Shown here in pieces: positions 12,901 through 25,195 of a stretch of 64,000 nt of DNA. Under the pieces are notes generated by a model that was not told where the DNA came from, did not search any database, and saw only the letters and a list, made by a program, of their open reading frames with translations. The DNA is from Parus major (Eukaryota; Chordata; Aves; Passeriformes; Paridae): positions 30,036,342 to 30,100,341 of the forward strand of contig NC_031776.1 in the NCBI RefSeq assembly GCF_001522545.3, in the 5' to 3' direction. Position numbers and translations under genes: made by a program. Numbering within the stretch: the first letter of the stretch is position 1; each line of letters begins with the position of its first letter.

Positions 12901-13900
12901 AAGGGCAATTCAATTTGTCCTAAAATACAAAGCAATCAGAGTTGCTATGGTTTTATCATTATTTCAAAATGATGGCTAGTCTCTTGCATACTTGCAAATA
13001 TAAAATTTTCAGACTGATTCATCCAAGGTTAGATTGTTTATTCCCAGCCTTTCAATATTTTCTTACTGTTAGAAATTTTAAATGAACATTTTATTGTTGA
13101 GTTCCCTGGCAAAAGTCCATATGAGTTGGGACTGTACTTAGAATACAAATGAGAAAATTAATTAGGTGATGACAGTTTGGAATATTAGTTTTCAGCTGCC
13201 AGTTTTTATTAGGTCTCTTTTTCTGGATGTTCATGAAGTGATTGACAGAAAATTTCAGAAATATATAGGATGTTTTGAAAAATTTCATATTGGAGAACAA
13301 TATATTTTAACTCACTCTTTGGGGGGAGGAAAAATCCAAAATACCACATTATATTTAAGCTGAATAAGTACACTGCATAGGAAATGCAGGAGTTTATCCC
13401 TTCCTGGCAGATTCCATCAGAAATCCCAACTCTCACACTCTGTAAAGAGCTTTTAAGGTGATAAAAGAATAAATTTCTTGTTCTTTTCCTGCAAGTTGCT
13501 ATACAGCATTACTGTCCAAATGCTGGCCTACAGATGTGATTTCTATCTCAGAGGCACTGCTGAAACCCATGGCTCTGTGAAGCACCATAAAATTTGCATT
13601 AAATGTGGAGTTAATTACCTCAGGAATAAGAATTTTACAAAAGAAAAAAAAAAAGAAAAGAGAAATGTTTAATTACTTTGAAGAATACATTCAGTGTAAA
13701 AATCATGTTTTTTTTCAAAACTAGATTAATATTTTAACCTTAAACCTAGAGCTTAACCCCAGATCTTAACCTTAGTCAATGTAATGTAAATATGGCATCA
13801 TGAAAGCACTGTCCTTCCACTTAATATTTTTTATTATATATCTTCAACATTCTAATTTCTTGTCTTTCTCATTTATATTCTCCTGACATAAAACAAAATC
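9928..13900. other. Unique non-coding DNA
   Basis: No exon, RNA gene or transposon recognised. A small GC-richer patch lies at 11820-11940. The motif TTAACC recurs at 13734, 13753 and 13766 in an irregular cluster. Poly-A low complexity lies at 13641-13661. Confidence 0.6.
13644..13654. repeat. Poly-A run
   Basis: Eleven A inside an A/G-rich stretch. Simple repeat. Confidence 0.85.
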
Positions 13901-13984
13901 AAATTTAGATCTTTATAGGGCTTTTGTAGCTCTAGTACATAACTGCTCAAATGCAAGCACACAGATCTCTCATTAAAATGTCAC

Positions 13985-14345
13985 TGTTTCAGAGACGGCT
14001 TTGGTGCAAATGTTGTTATTTAGATGAAAACAGATTATCATAGCAGCAGAGGCTCTTGTTCTGACTAAAATTTCATTTTAGTCCAGCCTGTTTTAGAAGC
14101 TTACAGCTGTCAGACCTCGTATCTTTCTCTCTGATCCCTCAAGCTGAGGAACTTTGTTTGTTCCTGTAACAAAACACGTGTCTGTCCTTTAGCTGATTAG
14201 TGCTTCAACAAGAACATAACAAGATATTCACTGTTTCCAAACGTTTGCACATCAAAGACAGCTTTAAGCAGCTTTGTGAAATGATTTGATTTGTTAAGCC
14301 CTCAAAACTGCAGAAGGATGGAGCTGGAGAGTCTGTTGATTCCTT
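13985..14345. promoter_or_regulatory. Candidate conserved non-coding element
   Basis: Complex, non-repetitive DNA with a perfect 9-bp-stem hairpin (14063-14083), an E-box-like CACGTG at 14175-14180, and CAGCTG, GATTAG and TTATTTAGATG words. It resembles conserved enhancer DNA in texture. No alignment was done and no coding frame fits. Confidence 0.2.
14063..14083. repeat. Perfect 9-bp inverted repeat, 3-nt loop
   Basis: GACTAAAAT at 14063-14071 and its exact reverse complement ATTTTAGTC at 14075-14083, with loop TTC. Seen directly in the sequence; function unknown. Confidence 0.9.
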
Positions 14346-16549
14346 GCATCTTGCATAATTAGAATATACAAGTGGTCCATCTTTGTCTACAAAATACTTG
14401 TGGTTTATGTAAGCCAAAACTTTGCCATTCTAACTTTTCCAAATAATTGCCCTCAGAAATAGAAAAATATTTTACTTACAATTTACAATTACAAAAAACC
14501 CCCTAAACTTTGCAATAATTATAAAGGGCATTACATCAACCTGCACAGCAGTGGCTTCTTGCCACACAGATCTCTTCACAGATCACAATTATGTGAAATA
14601 CTACACATTTTCAAAAGTACTTAAAACAGTTCTCCTACTCTGCTAATACTACTTCAATAGCTAGATTTACCTATAGTAAAGAGAATTATTGCTGCAGTTA
14701 AAAAAAGGATCTAGATTTCTTCTGCCAGGTAGAGTTGAGAATAATTATTCTGAAATTAAAATACAGCTGTGATAAAACAGGAGATCAGAATCAGACTGAA
14801 AGTTAGAGCAAAAGATTATTTTTTTAAATGAACTCCAAATGTCATTTTCATTTATGAAATTGAATTCTATAAGCTGCTATAAATTCCATGACACAGAAGA
14901 CTAAGTTAAGCAATTACTCTCGAAAATATTATCCATTCCTCTGCTGTATTAACAAAAAAAAATAAAAAATCATAAAGCACATCCAGCAGATAGTCTAAAT
15001 ATTCATTATAATGAAATTTTGAAATTTATCTAGTGGGGTAAAATAAAAATATTGGGTTACAATTATGCTTATAACAGCCATAACAGCAGGGAAGTGAAGA
15101 GGCAGGGAGCTCTGCAGACATCTCTCTCTCTGGGGAATCAGCAGCCTCCTCTCCACAGCCAGCAAAGTTCACTGTACTCCTGTGAAATGTAGGGCAGCAG
15201 GCAAGGTAAAAGAAGAGAGACATAATGAAACCTACATTCCCTACTCAGACTGCATATGTAGATATTCATGAATGTAAAAATCAGTTTAACATGCCTTTTA
15301 CATTATTTATCTTATTCTTATTGTATTGACGCAAGTCTATAGGACCAGCAGCAGGCTCCTGCTATCATTTGGTCTAAGCCAGCTGGATATAAATACTGCT
15401 TTGAAAAAACCTATGCAAATAGTCAAAAAAAACTTAGAAGAGAAGGCAGCAAAATCAGAGGAACAGGCCTGAGATGAGAAAATAGATATAAATGTCAAAA
15501 CACAACAGCAGCTTCATTAACAGCATCTCAACCATCATCTCACAATCAACTAAACGTCCAACGGGTCCTCATGGATCCTCCTTACTATGAAAGGTAGGAG
15601 AATTTTATATCCAAAATAACCAGGAGTAAGCAAATTTAGATCTACATTTGTGCCTAAATATAAGAGAAGGTGTTCTACAAATTAGAGCAGCCAGCAGTCA
15701 GACATAGAAACTTTCTCCTGACAAGGATCCCCGAACCCCTCTCAGTGGTAGCCAAGCAGCCACATGGCCACTGACCCCGATACAGACACGGGCTGACCAA
15801 ATGTGCACTCTGGGCTCTCTCCAGGGAACACAGGGCTTACATTAAAGGGTCAACAGTGTTAATTCTCTGTCCATGTCTTTTGCTCAAACATGAATTTTTA
15901 ACTAATCCATGTTTCGTGACCACCTCCTTCTCTTCCTGAAATCCTCAGCCCAGTTTTAAGGTGAAATAAAGACCTTGTCTTAGAGCAGTTTGGTTGGTAT
16001 GGACCTCTGCAGTTTGCTCAGGGACTTGGTAGGCTGAGAAGCCAACACAGTCACTGCAGCCACAGGAGAAACAGAAAACACCAACCCAGTTCATGTATGG
16101 GGTCTCTGCAAGTCCAAAGACAACACAGCCAGCTCCTCCTCCGTGTGAAAGGACCTGGGAGGGCACTTCCAAAGCCTCAGTTAGTGATCTAAGCCTTTAA
16201 ATAACCAATGTCACCTGCATGGGATTTACCTACTTTTGCTGAAAGGACCATTTGAAACTTTTAAAGGACACCCACATTCCTTCACATTTTTCCTCTCTTC
16301 ATCATCTGTATTCTGTTGCATCACCTCAAAGGGCAGGTGCTGATGGCTTTCTCTAAGGCAGTAATTCAACTTCAAACCAACTTCAGGGGAGTGAACGGGC
16401 ATCCTGCCTCTCCACAGCCAGAGCAAGGCACGACCTCCACAGATCTCCAATTTACACTGAACCGACACGTGCTCAACCAGTTCAGCATTAAATCCCCTGC
16501 ACACTCCAATGGTCCCTTCTCCTTCAGGACTTCACTGTCTGATTACAGA
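14346..16549. other. Unique non-coding DNA
   Basis: No gene, RNA or transposon recognised. A CT run (TCTCTCTCTC) at about 15121-15131 is the only simple repeat noted. Confidence 0.6.
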
Positions 16550-16700
16550 AATTATAAATGCAAACTTGGCTTTCTGATTAATGAGTCATGAACATCATAA
16601 GAAGGCAGCAAGTGACCTTTGCCGTTCATTTTCTTGCAGCCTTCCTGTAATCAGCATCACAAATACTTTGGCAGAGTTTGTTTATTGACTCTGCACTGGA
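16550..16700. promoter_or_regulatory. Candidate conserved non-coding element
   Basis: Complex stretch including CTGATTAATGAGTCATGAAC (AP-1-like TGAGTCA at 16582-16588), GTGACCTTTGCC (nuclear-receptor-half-site-like TGACCT) and CTGTAATCAGCATCAC. Motif density suggests a possible enhancer; inference only. Confidence 0.2.
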
Positions 16701-16837
16701 GCAAAATCAATTTTCTATGCTGTTTTCTTCCAATTTTAGTTCTTCTACAGGAAATAAAATAGTTTCATAGGTGTCTAGGCTTAATAGCTGTGTGCTCTGA
16801 TTCAAACTGGGTATGGCAATATACAGACCAGGTTAGT

Positions 16838-16853
16838 TCACCTGATCAGGTGA
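16838..16853. promoter_or_regulatory. 16-bp perfect palindrome made of two E-boxes
   Basis: TCACCTGATCAGGTGA is its own reverse complement and holds CACCTG and CAGGTG, the E-box form preferred by ZEB and SNAI repressors, back to back. The motif-to-factor link is established knowledge; occupancy here is not known. Confidence 0.35.
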
Positions 16854-18130
16854 GAGCAAGGATTGCAGAAAAACAAATAGTTAAGGAATACTGTTGTAAC
16901 ACTTGAAGAAACCAAACAGATCTCAGAAACCATGACCAAAACAGACAATTAAAGCAGTTCTATATAAAAGTAAATTCATGTAGAAGTTTTTCAGGTACTG
17001 CTTTAAAAACAGGAAAGGAAAAAAAAAAAAAAAGTATAAGAAAGAAATAAAAATGAGGATGCAAAACACATTAAAAGCACCACATCTCTGCTTATCCTGT
17101 TTCCCAGGCTGTGCTGTGGCTAACCAAAGAAGGAAGTCCTCAAAGGAAGATCCTCTTCAGGGTGCTAAACACATACTGCTAAAATCATGATGCTTAGGTT
17201 CCATACCTCCTTTTGGAACAGCACCAAAGCACAGAACAACTCCAGGTCTCTACAGCTAAGGCTGAGCTGGGGATTTCATTACTGGGGATTTTGCACAGTC
17301 AGGCACCTGTAATGCTCTTACTTAACCAACTGTCTATCAGGCACAGTGAGTAAACTGGTGGGGTCAAAGGGAAAAAATGTGTTTTTGAGACTAGACACAG
17401 GTAACTCATTCTGTCAGCAGGAATTAAATCTTGGTGCTGGAGTGGGATGTGGAGAGGAGAAGAGCAGCACTTAGCAGCAGCTTTTTAAAAACAAGTCAAA
17501 TAGATCTGAAGGAAAACTCAAGAAGTTTCATTTTAACTAGTCTCTTAAGAGCTTTTGCAGGCTCATTCTGGCAATCATGGGGCTGTGAAGTATTTACAAC
17601 AGCCAGGTAGCTCCATATCCAAACAGTGGTCATGCAAATCAGTTGTGCAGACAGAAGAACATGAATTTAAATATTTAAGAGGCAGGAGTCAGCCATGTAG
17701 TAGACTTTTTCACAGTTCATTAGAAGATTTAGAAGCAAAAGTCTATTAGCATTCTTCTGCACACAAAAGGCTGATTTAGGAGAGACTGGATGAATTAATA
17801 ATCAAATATGGTGATGCATATTAACTACAGGAAAACCTGCCCTAGAAGGTACAGACATGGTTGCTGAAGTGTGGTTAAAATAAATCCAAGTAGAGCTGTC
17901 CCTAGGAAAGGGAACAAACACCCTTGAAAAATGTTATTTTTATACTGACACAGAACATGTGGTCTTTACTGATTTATTTTGTATTAAGACAGGATAATAT
18001 CTGGGGGCCTGTTTCCATCACTAGCAAACATATGAATGAACTGGCTTTTTGCCTCAACTGGTATTTCCTGAATGAATAAGAACACTAGCTCTAAGCAAGA
18101 CACACTGCAGCAGCACACTGCACCAGGCTC
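16854..18130. other. Unique non-coding DNA
   Basis: A 15-base poly-A run lies at 17019-17033 inside an A/G-rich segment. No gene, RNA or transposon recognised. Confidence 0.6.
17019..17033. repeat. Poly-A run
   Basis: Fifteen A. The upstream 150 bases show no recognisable retroposed sequence, so the origin is unclear. Confidence 0.85.
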
Positions 18131-19090
18131 TGCTCTTTTGTGCCAGCACAGAAAATCACTCTCTTTTCTTAGGGATCTGTTGAGCCTGTAAAACCCTGGA
18201 AATGGTAAAGAATATTGTGTGCTGAATTGGAACAGCTGTGACTACCATGATCAGAGGAAGACATGGCAGGAGGAGGAAGCGTTTTTCAGCTCCCACAGAG
18301 CCCCTTCCCAGCCCTGCTCCCGGCTGTCCAGATCTCCTGTGCTGGAATGGGTCATCCAGCAAATCTCTCAATGGCAAGGACAGCTCCCACAAGAGGAGGG
18401 TCATCATCAAATGCAGCAGCAGGGCTGGCACCCTCCACCAGCCCTGCAGAGTTAATGGCTCTCTCCAGCTCAGTGTTTGATACAAACTCTCAGTGAAGCT
18501 CGGTGGTGCAGCGATGAGGAGGACTTTACTCAGTTAATGCTGCCCAGACCGCACAGACTCTTCGAGTAAAACACAATTTCCATCACCACTGATCTTAAGA
18601 TGAGCTCTCTCTCAACTGCACCTGTAATAGCCATTGCTTAAAAGATGGGTGCCATGTGTGCTTCCAGCAGCCATCCCAAGGAAAGGTGCTGCTTCTCCCA
18701 GCTGGGATCCAGGAACAGCTCAGTATGATACTGTTGTTAACAGCATTTCAGAAAAACAGTCCAACCCTGTGTCACCGTGAGTTTCATAAACACAGCTGAT
18801 TTCATAAAAGCAGATGTGCATAAAAACAGTTTGCAGTTGTAAATTTTGCTCCTGTGTGTGCTCCTATATCATTCAGAGCTCTGGTGGGGGAATATTTGCA
18901 TGGAAAGGCTTTGCCCATTCCACAGGATTCATCTTCAGGGGAGGACTGCTGCCAGGAAGGACAAGGGCTGCAAGGGCAATGCAAGCAGAGCACTGTAGCA
19001 GTGAGTGTCAGTGCTTGAATAATACAGCAAAATGCAAACCTCCAGCCAGGCCAGTGTGGGAAAAGGAGGAAGGAGATCAGAAAAGAAAAG
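18131..19090. other. GC-richer patches with overlapping open frames
   Basis: Two patches, about 18250-18480 and 18650-19080, have more G and C than their flanks. Three plus-strand frames (18219-18455, 18238-18480, 18263-18496) and a minus frame (18156-18485) are open together, and again at 18802-19116 on both strands. No domain recognised, so composition is the simplest cause. An eroded exon or retrocopy cannot be excluded. Confidence 0.4.
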
Positions 19091-20640
19091 GTGTGCCACA
19101 AAGTCATAATTACTGAGTCTCCTGAGGAGAAAATGGTGAAATTATGTCAATTTGCAGGAACACAGTTTAAAAGAGTTATTTAAAAAATGAAATACAGAAG
19201 AGCAAGCAAACTGTTTGCGAGTCTAATATCAACTTCACAAGTACCAAATTGGAGAGGTTTTCAGTTACTTTGTACACTGAATACAAACCAAAATTTAGAG
19301 ATTAAATGTCAACAAATGAAGGCAAAGCATTAATTTATTGTGCCATATCACCTCACACCCAAATCACTAACAAGCTACTATCTATCTTATCTCTGCCTCA
19401 CTTATTGACAATCTCCATTTGTTTCATTACAAAAAGGGACAATCCATTCTGGACTCAGCATAAATCATCCTAAGCAGAAATAAATACTTTGCAATAAATG
19501 GCAGAGTGTGCTCTGCTTTGCCACAGAAGTACGCAGCAGAAAAGTAAGAAGTGCATTATTTTCTCCCTTTGCATACCCACATCTCTCAAACATTCACACT
19601 GAACCTATTCACTTTGGAGAGCAGGAGGAACTGTTCCTTTTTCATTCCTCAGAAAAGAGAACCAAGTCTGAAATCACTCTTTCCCAGCCAACACCAACAC
19701 ACCCAGCGGCTCAGATCAGCTGAGGAGGGGAGAACCCTTCTTCTCTGCATTTTGGGTGAAATCAGGAAGCCTCTAGGACAGACAGCTCTCCTGGACACCG
19801 TGGCTAGCAGCAAGGTCATATTTAATGGATGTGCATTTGAAGAGAACAGGCTTTCGAGCAGACAGTAGTGTCATACAGATCTAAGGGCTGTATTTGAAGA
19901 GCTTCTCAAGAGCCAAATTGTATTGAGGAATGCAGTACTTCTGGGAGGTTCCTTACAGGGGAACAACAGACATTGTTCTTTACAAGCACTACATTTAAAG
20001 GAGTGAAGGAGACATATTTTTTATTTATTCATTACATATCTTATCTTCTTTTAGCAAAGCTTTGTGGTGACTGAGATATCTTCCCTCAGCAGGCAGAAGG
20101 TCACAAAGTCTGCAGTCTCAAAAAACCTTAGACAACTCTCCAAATTTAGCTCCCTTTTCATCTGTGAGATGCAGCACAACAAGTACATAAAACACGGGAG
20201 TGGAGAGGTTTTCTCAGCATGAGCTTGCAAGGTATCTGCACACAGGTCATTTGAAGATGAAATAAAACAATGAGGGGATTGCTGTCTCTACACCTCTGTG
20301 GAAGGTGGGATTCCTGAATAGGAGAAATTAGGTATTAAGAGTCAAAAAAAAAAAAGCAAGCTGGATGATGTGGTCATGGTGATACTTGTAGTGATTACAT
20401 TGTGAAGCCAAATGTCCCTGACGTGCAAAGATGTTTTTGTAGCTTTACAATACAAGCAGAGCTGCCACAATCACCTTCTGCTTGGACTCAAAATTATTTC
20501 TGTGTAACTGAAAGCTCCAAGACCCTTTTTTTAACAAATCAAAGCTAAGGTTTCTTGATGCATTTGTGTAACAGGATGCTTCTCTGGCAAACATCAAGGC
20601 CAAAGCCAAAATAAAAATATCACAGAGTACACAAGATCCC
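19091..20640. other. Unique non-coding DNA
   Basis: No gene, RNA or transposon recognised. A 12-base poly-A run lies at 20344-20355. Confidence 0.6.
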
Positions 20641-20650
20641 AGGTACAGGT

Positions 20651-20710
20651 CACCACTGGAGATGGATCACAGACTTGATGGACCATTACTTTGTTCCACT
20701 GTGCCTGTAC
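20651..20710 (+). mobile_element. Possible ancient CR1-type LINE 3' end
   Basis: GACTTGATGGACCATTACTT (20672-20691), followed by a TGTTCCACTGTGCC-like stretch, resembles the 'CTAGATGGACCATTGGTCTGACCC' ending of older CR1 lineages recalled from reptile and bird genomes. The match is short and diverged, and no 3' microsatellite follows. The call is tentative. Confidence 0.33.
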
Positions 20711-21390
20711 AGAGCCAGCAGGGAAGAAGGATGCACTGAAAGAAACAGACTGCAGATTAGAAAGGAGGAAAATTATGTAGGGGAATCAGCTAAAAAGAGA
20801 AGCTTCTTACTGAGTTTCCTACTAATATTTTATCACAGCAGTATGGCCCAAAAGAAATACTTATGCCTTGCCAGGTTAAATACTTTACTAACAAATATAT
20901 AGCCAGCCAGGCTGAGGAGATGTAAAATCAATGCTATAAACATGTGTCACTGCTGATATTGGCTCATATTTCTACTGTTTACAGCATTTAACCTGTACCT
21001 CAGAGAAGTCAATAATTATTACATCAATAATGAACACTAATGTCATTGTGGAAAGAGCAACTGGGAAAATTTTGTAGCTTTGTCATGACAAAGTCTAAAA
21101 ACCATAATACAAGGAAGCAGAATTGGACAGCTTGGCCAAAATTCTGCCCTGCCTACCTGCATACTTAACAAATGTAAATTTTGTGCTGCATTTATGGCTG
21201 TAACCACAACTTCAGGATTGTTGACTTTAAAAAGAAATGCCAGAGAACAGGATGCCAGAAAGTTGACTAACAGTAAAGTCCTGATAAAAGCATTAGTCAT
21301 AACAGAATAATCAGATACAATCAGAAGGGGACTAAGTTCACTGGTAAATCTGAGAAAACATTCCCACCAATGCAATACAGCATTAACTTT
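20711..21390. other. Unique non-coding DNA
   Basis: Nothing recognised. A 110-codon minus frame (21043-21375) has hydrophobic stretches but no known domain. Confidence 0.55.
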
Positions 21391-21420
21391 TTTATATTAG
21401 ACATGACTGTCTAATATAAA
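21391..21420. repeat. Perfect 13-bp inverted repeat with 4-nt loop
   Basis: TTTATATTAGACA (21391-21403), loop TGAC (21404-21407), TGTCTAATATAAA (21408-21420). All 13 pairs match. By the simple estimate 64000/4^13, a given loop size would give this far less than once by chance, even allowing for AT bias. It has no T-run after it and is not a bacterial terminator. Possible cruciform, ancient inverted duplication, or a remnant of a DNA-transposon terminus. Confidence 0.9.
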
Positions 21421-21877
21421 TGCAGTATAATTACTTAAAATAATAAAATGACAAATCCTGTGTGTTTATCAGAAAATGTATAAAGCAAGCAGATAAAAGT
21501 GCCTCTACCCTGTAATATTTCAAGATTGTTCCAGTGTGTACCAGACACCCGCAACAGTTTACATCCATGGAAAAGGGATAGACTGTGTTGATAAGGACAA
21601 AATCAGAATGATATGAGCCTGGGCTTAGTCCTTAATGCTAAACTCTGTGTAAATGTGAAAGCTGGGCTCTGGAGATAGCAGCCAAATGTCATATTTGAAC
21701 AAGTGATATTGGGAAAAGTTAACTGGAGGTCCCAGAAATAGAACTAGAGGGAGGAAGCAAAACCACAGGGGCAGTAAGTTCCCAGAGAAGATCTATCCTT
21801 CACTTGGAGCAAGATGGAGGGACACTGATTAAAGACATCTCTATGTTGCTCAGTCACAGAGAGAAAACCACTTTTAA

Positions 21878-21945
21878 TAGAATCGTAAAAGTTTGAGACA
21901 CTGTAGGGATATCTAGGTCACCCAGGCCATTCTCCATCACTCCTG
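21878..21945 (-). mobile_element. Probable CR1 3' tail, decayed
   Basis: The plus strand TAGAATCGTAAAAGTTTGAG, followed by AGGGATATCTAGGTCACCCAGGCC-like text, parallels the reverse complement of CR1 3' tails (AGAATCATAGAA..., then GGGACCTC...GGTCATC...AGTCCA). About two thirds of positions seem to fit by eye. The inner part is lost, so no frame exists. Confidence 0.45.
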
Positions 21946-23020
21946 GAACTGAAGCACAACACATGACAAGTGCCTTTGATTAGCTTTAAATGACAGAAGG
22001 AGGTGGGAACATGCAAAAAGAGCATAAGCATTCATTTCGCTGGCTTACATGGAGTTGTTAAGGATGAGCAGTATTATAGTATTCTTCAATGGACATGGGA
22101 GCTCAAACAACTGCACTCAAGCTGTTTGTTTCACAGTTATATATTCTTCTTACATTATTTCACACCTTATTTTCTGACATGCATTTCAACTTCTATTTTA
22201 ATACTCAACATATGACATTATTAGGTGGCAGACTGACCCTTCTCTAGGTAGTCCCACTGGTTTCTCTGTCCATTTAATGGAATGTATAGGCACTTATATA
22301 CCTCTCAACTTCAAAAACAGAATTGCATCAAACAAAAAAAATCAATGGCTTACCTAGTTAAGTTCCTACTGGGCAGCTCTGATATGTTCTCATCACTGTT
22401 GCTATTATGTTTACATGCAAATATACACATTTCTCAGTTTTCTCACCATCACTAAGTTTCACCCTCAATGCCTCTTTTTTTGATACAATTTATTCATAGA
22501 GCTATTTTCAACCACTTTAATCTCATCTTTCTTCTTTATTAAACGTCTGCTTCCTTATGAGCAACGTTTGATTTTCAGGACTAGTGACAAATGTACTACA
22601 AAGTCATACATATGCACACCAACCATTCCTCTGTCCTGTTAAAGCAGACACATAGATTAGAATTTACTTCCACTGGTAATTTTCTGTTCTAACTCTGCTT
22701 TTTCAAATCAAACATGACAATCACTCTTCCCTAAAACATTTAAATGCTGTTGAGGAGTGAAGCAGGATCTGTTCCTTGCTGGAGTTCAGCTTAAAAACAA
22801 AAGTGTTCAGTAAATGGCAGGCATGGAGAAACACTGCTGCAGTCAGAGCACAGAAATGGCATAACACAGACTCAGAACTGAGATGAGTGAACTAAATTTA
22901 GAAAGACAGAAAGAAAAGTAAAAATAGAATGAAGTTCACAAGATCAGAGTTAGCTGTATTTTTAGGTCCAGGGAAGGAAACACTAAAAAAAAATAAGAGA
23001 GCAACATCTTGGTTCAGGAA
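21946..23020. other. Unique AT-rich non-coding DNA
   Basis: No gene, RNA or transposon recognised. Confidence 0.6.
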
Positions 23021-23240
23021 GCAATGCATGTTAAAACCCAAAATCCAGCATCTCTCAGGGCAATCTGTGCCCTGCCCATTGCCAGCAGGGCAGAGCTCTG
23101 AGCCCTTGGCAACAGCACAGACAAGCACGTCCAGATCTGTCTTTCTCCCCCAGCCCTGAGCACACACAGCACGAGCCCTGCAGAGCCTGCAGGATAGCCC
23201 AGGAGCCCTGCAGAGGTGGTCAGCAGCTCTGGCATCTCTT
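23021..23240. other. GC-richer patch
   Basis: About 220 bases with CAGCAGGGCAGAGC- and CAGAGCCTGCAGG-type words. Frames are open on both strands (22898-23167 minus, 22929-23159 plus, 23014-23310 minus). No domain recognised. Confidence 0.4.
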
Positions 23241-25170
23241 GAAGAGAGAACTTAAAAAGAAGCAAAAATATCTGAAGAGCCAAAGAAAAACATCCAGCAA
23301 TAGTCGGCACAGCTGCTGTAGAATAAATGAGGTCTCAATTATTATTTTTAGCAAAGTCACACACTCCAAGTCCTGGTCCAAAATAAAAGATTTTCCATTA
23401 TCTCCTACAGCAGTGGGAAGTAATTTCCTACATAGCAACCCATCCCTGAGAGCTGGAGTACATCCACAACTGAATATAGACTCTCATTTGTTTCATACTT
23501 CCCAGTCATAATCATGTACAGAGCTTGAGTATCAGAGATGCAGCATTCCTGGGCAGCAGATGCAGGAACTTCCACAGAACTTCAACCCTGGGAAAGTACT
23601 GATTGTATCTAACAGAAATGAGCTGGAAAGTAATGAAAAACATGACAAGACAGTTCTTGTGGGACCACCAGCAACCTCTGATACACGGAGAACATTGCAT
23701 AAAAGCTGCTGCTCCACAGAGTCTGGTACTTGATTTAGGGAGAACTATCTGAAAAATAACCTCATGCTAAAGCAAAATAACTTTATTGAAAGAAGTGAAG
23801 CCTCTCATATGAAAAAACACACCAACCAACAAATTCTAACTCATAAGCCTTCCTCCCTTTCTTTCATAACTTTCTAAACACAATCCCTATATAGGATAAT
23901 CCATTCAGGGTCACTCCTTAGGAAAACTGCTGTAACAGCTTCTTGTATTTCATTGCTTTACTGGGCACCTTAATATCTATTTTAGCCCAGGGCACAGGAC
24001 AATTTTGCTATCCTGAACAGCTGAGCACAAAGCACATGACATGATTTAGGAAATCCCCAGAATGTCAAGACTGGGTTTTGTAAATCCCTCAATGCTATGG
24101 CTGCTTCCCACTCCACCTGTTTCATTTGACTCCTTTAAATATTTGTAATAGAAATGGAACTGCAGTCATCATGAGATGATTTAAAGGACAAAATCTTTAT
24201 TAGCAGTTCTAAATTCCACACCTCACTAGGTACCCTTAAATGTACAGTTATAAATCTGCAACCTATCTTCAGTAACAAGTGCAAATGTCGCAAGTTTCTT
24301 TTCCCGCTTGCTTTAACTATCATTAAATGTTATGGAGACAAAAACCTTGAAACCACAACCCACTGAAGAGCAAGAGCCCAGACCAAAACCAGCAGAGAAA
24401 TGGAGCGTGGCAGGAAATTTGTGCCTGTTAGAAGACCACCAGGCCTTCAGGCTGCAGAGTCAGCTGACAATGACACCACATCACATCACACCGTGGTCAC
24501 AAACCACAAACTGTGCTGCAATTGCATTTTGCTCAACAAAATCAAGGACATAACCAATCAGGACATAACCACGTGCCTTAACACCAAAATTATTAAAAAT
24601 TACTGTATTCCAAAGCAAAACATGGATGAGCCCAAAGTTAATAAATGAGAACTACTTACAGATTTACAGGAATGGGTATAGTTACAATAATAATGATGAT
24701 CTTTGACTGCAATGAATTTGATTCAGAAAATATTACTCCTCTCTTTCATGTTCCCAGTGCTGTACCTAAGTTTGCATTGCTACAGACAACTGTAATAACA
24801 GCAAGGCTTTACTTGGGACAATATCAGGAAAAGGATTTAGCTCAAAATCACTGCACATTTTCTGAACTGCTTCTTAAGAAGGCACATTTCATCTCAGGCT
24901 TTAAAAAAATAGTACTGCAAATTCCAACTCCTTTATTTAGTAATTCCATCAGAAAATAAATAGGACAAATTTACTGGTTTTCCCACTTTCAAGCAGTTTA
25001 GAGAATTCCAACCCCATAGCTAAAGGTTAAAGTCTACTTGAGAAAAAAAAACCTAACCCTGAAAAGGTGGGACAATTTGCCAAAGTGGCAGCACGCTTTA
25101 GGATGTGCAAATGAGCTCCTGTGGTGGTTCCATTCTCACGTTACTTCCCACCTTCCTCACCACAGATTCA
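23241..25170. other. Unique non-coding DNA
   Basis: A segment at about 24330-24650 reads as a hydrophilic frame in two phases (24332-24553 and 24400-24648, plus) and holds a 12-bp direct repeat at 24545-24571. No family recognised. Confidence 0.5.
24545..24571. repeat. 12-bp direct repeat, 15-bp period
   Basis: AGGACATAACCA at 24545-24556 and again at 24560-24571. Short local duplication. Confidence 0.9.
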
Positions 25171-25179
25171 GGAGGCAAA

Positions 25180-25195
25180 TATGATTTAAATCATA
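25180..25195. repeat. 16-bp perfect AT-rich palindrome
   Basis: TATGATTTAAATCATA is its own reverse complement. A further TTTTAAATCACC follows at 25197-25208, giving three AAATCA-like half sites. Could be a homeodomain/TALE-type dimer site; inference only. Confidence 0.6.

Noticed and set aside
13734..13771. TTAACC repeats as an interstitial telomere-like array
   Set aside because: Only three copies at irregular spacing, and the unit is not TTAGGG or its complement.
18888..18902. 15-mer GGGAATATTTGCATG shared with 30353-30367 (octamer ATTTGCAT)
   Set aside because: One or two shared 15-mers are expected by chance within 64 kb (about 64000 squared / 2 / 4^15), and the flanks do not match.
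21391..21420. Hairpin as an intrinsic transcription terminator
   Set aside because: No U-run follows, the stem is AT-rich, and the DNA is vertebrate, where such terminators are not used.
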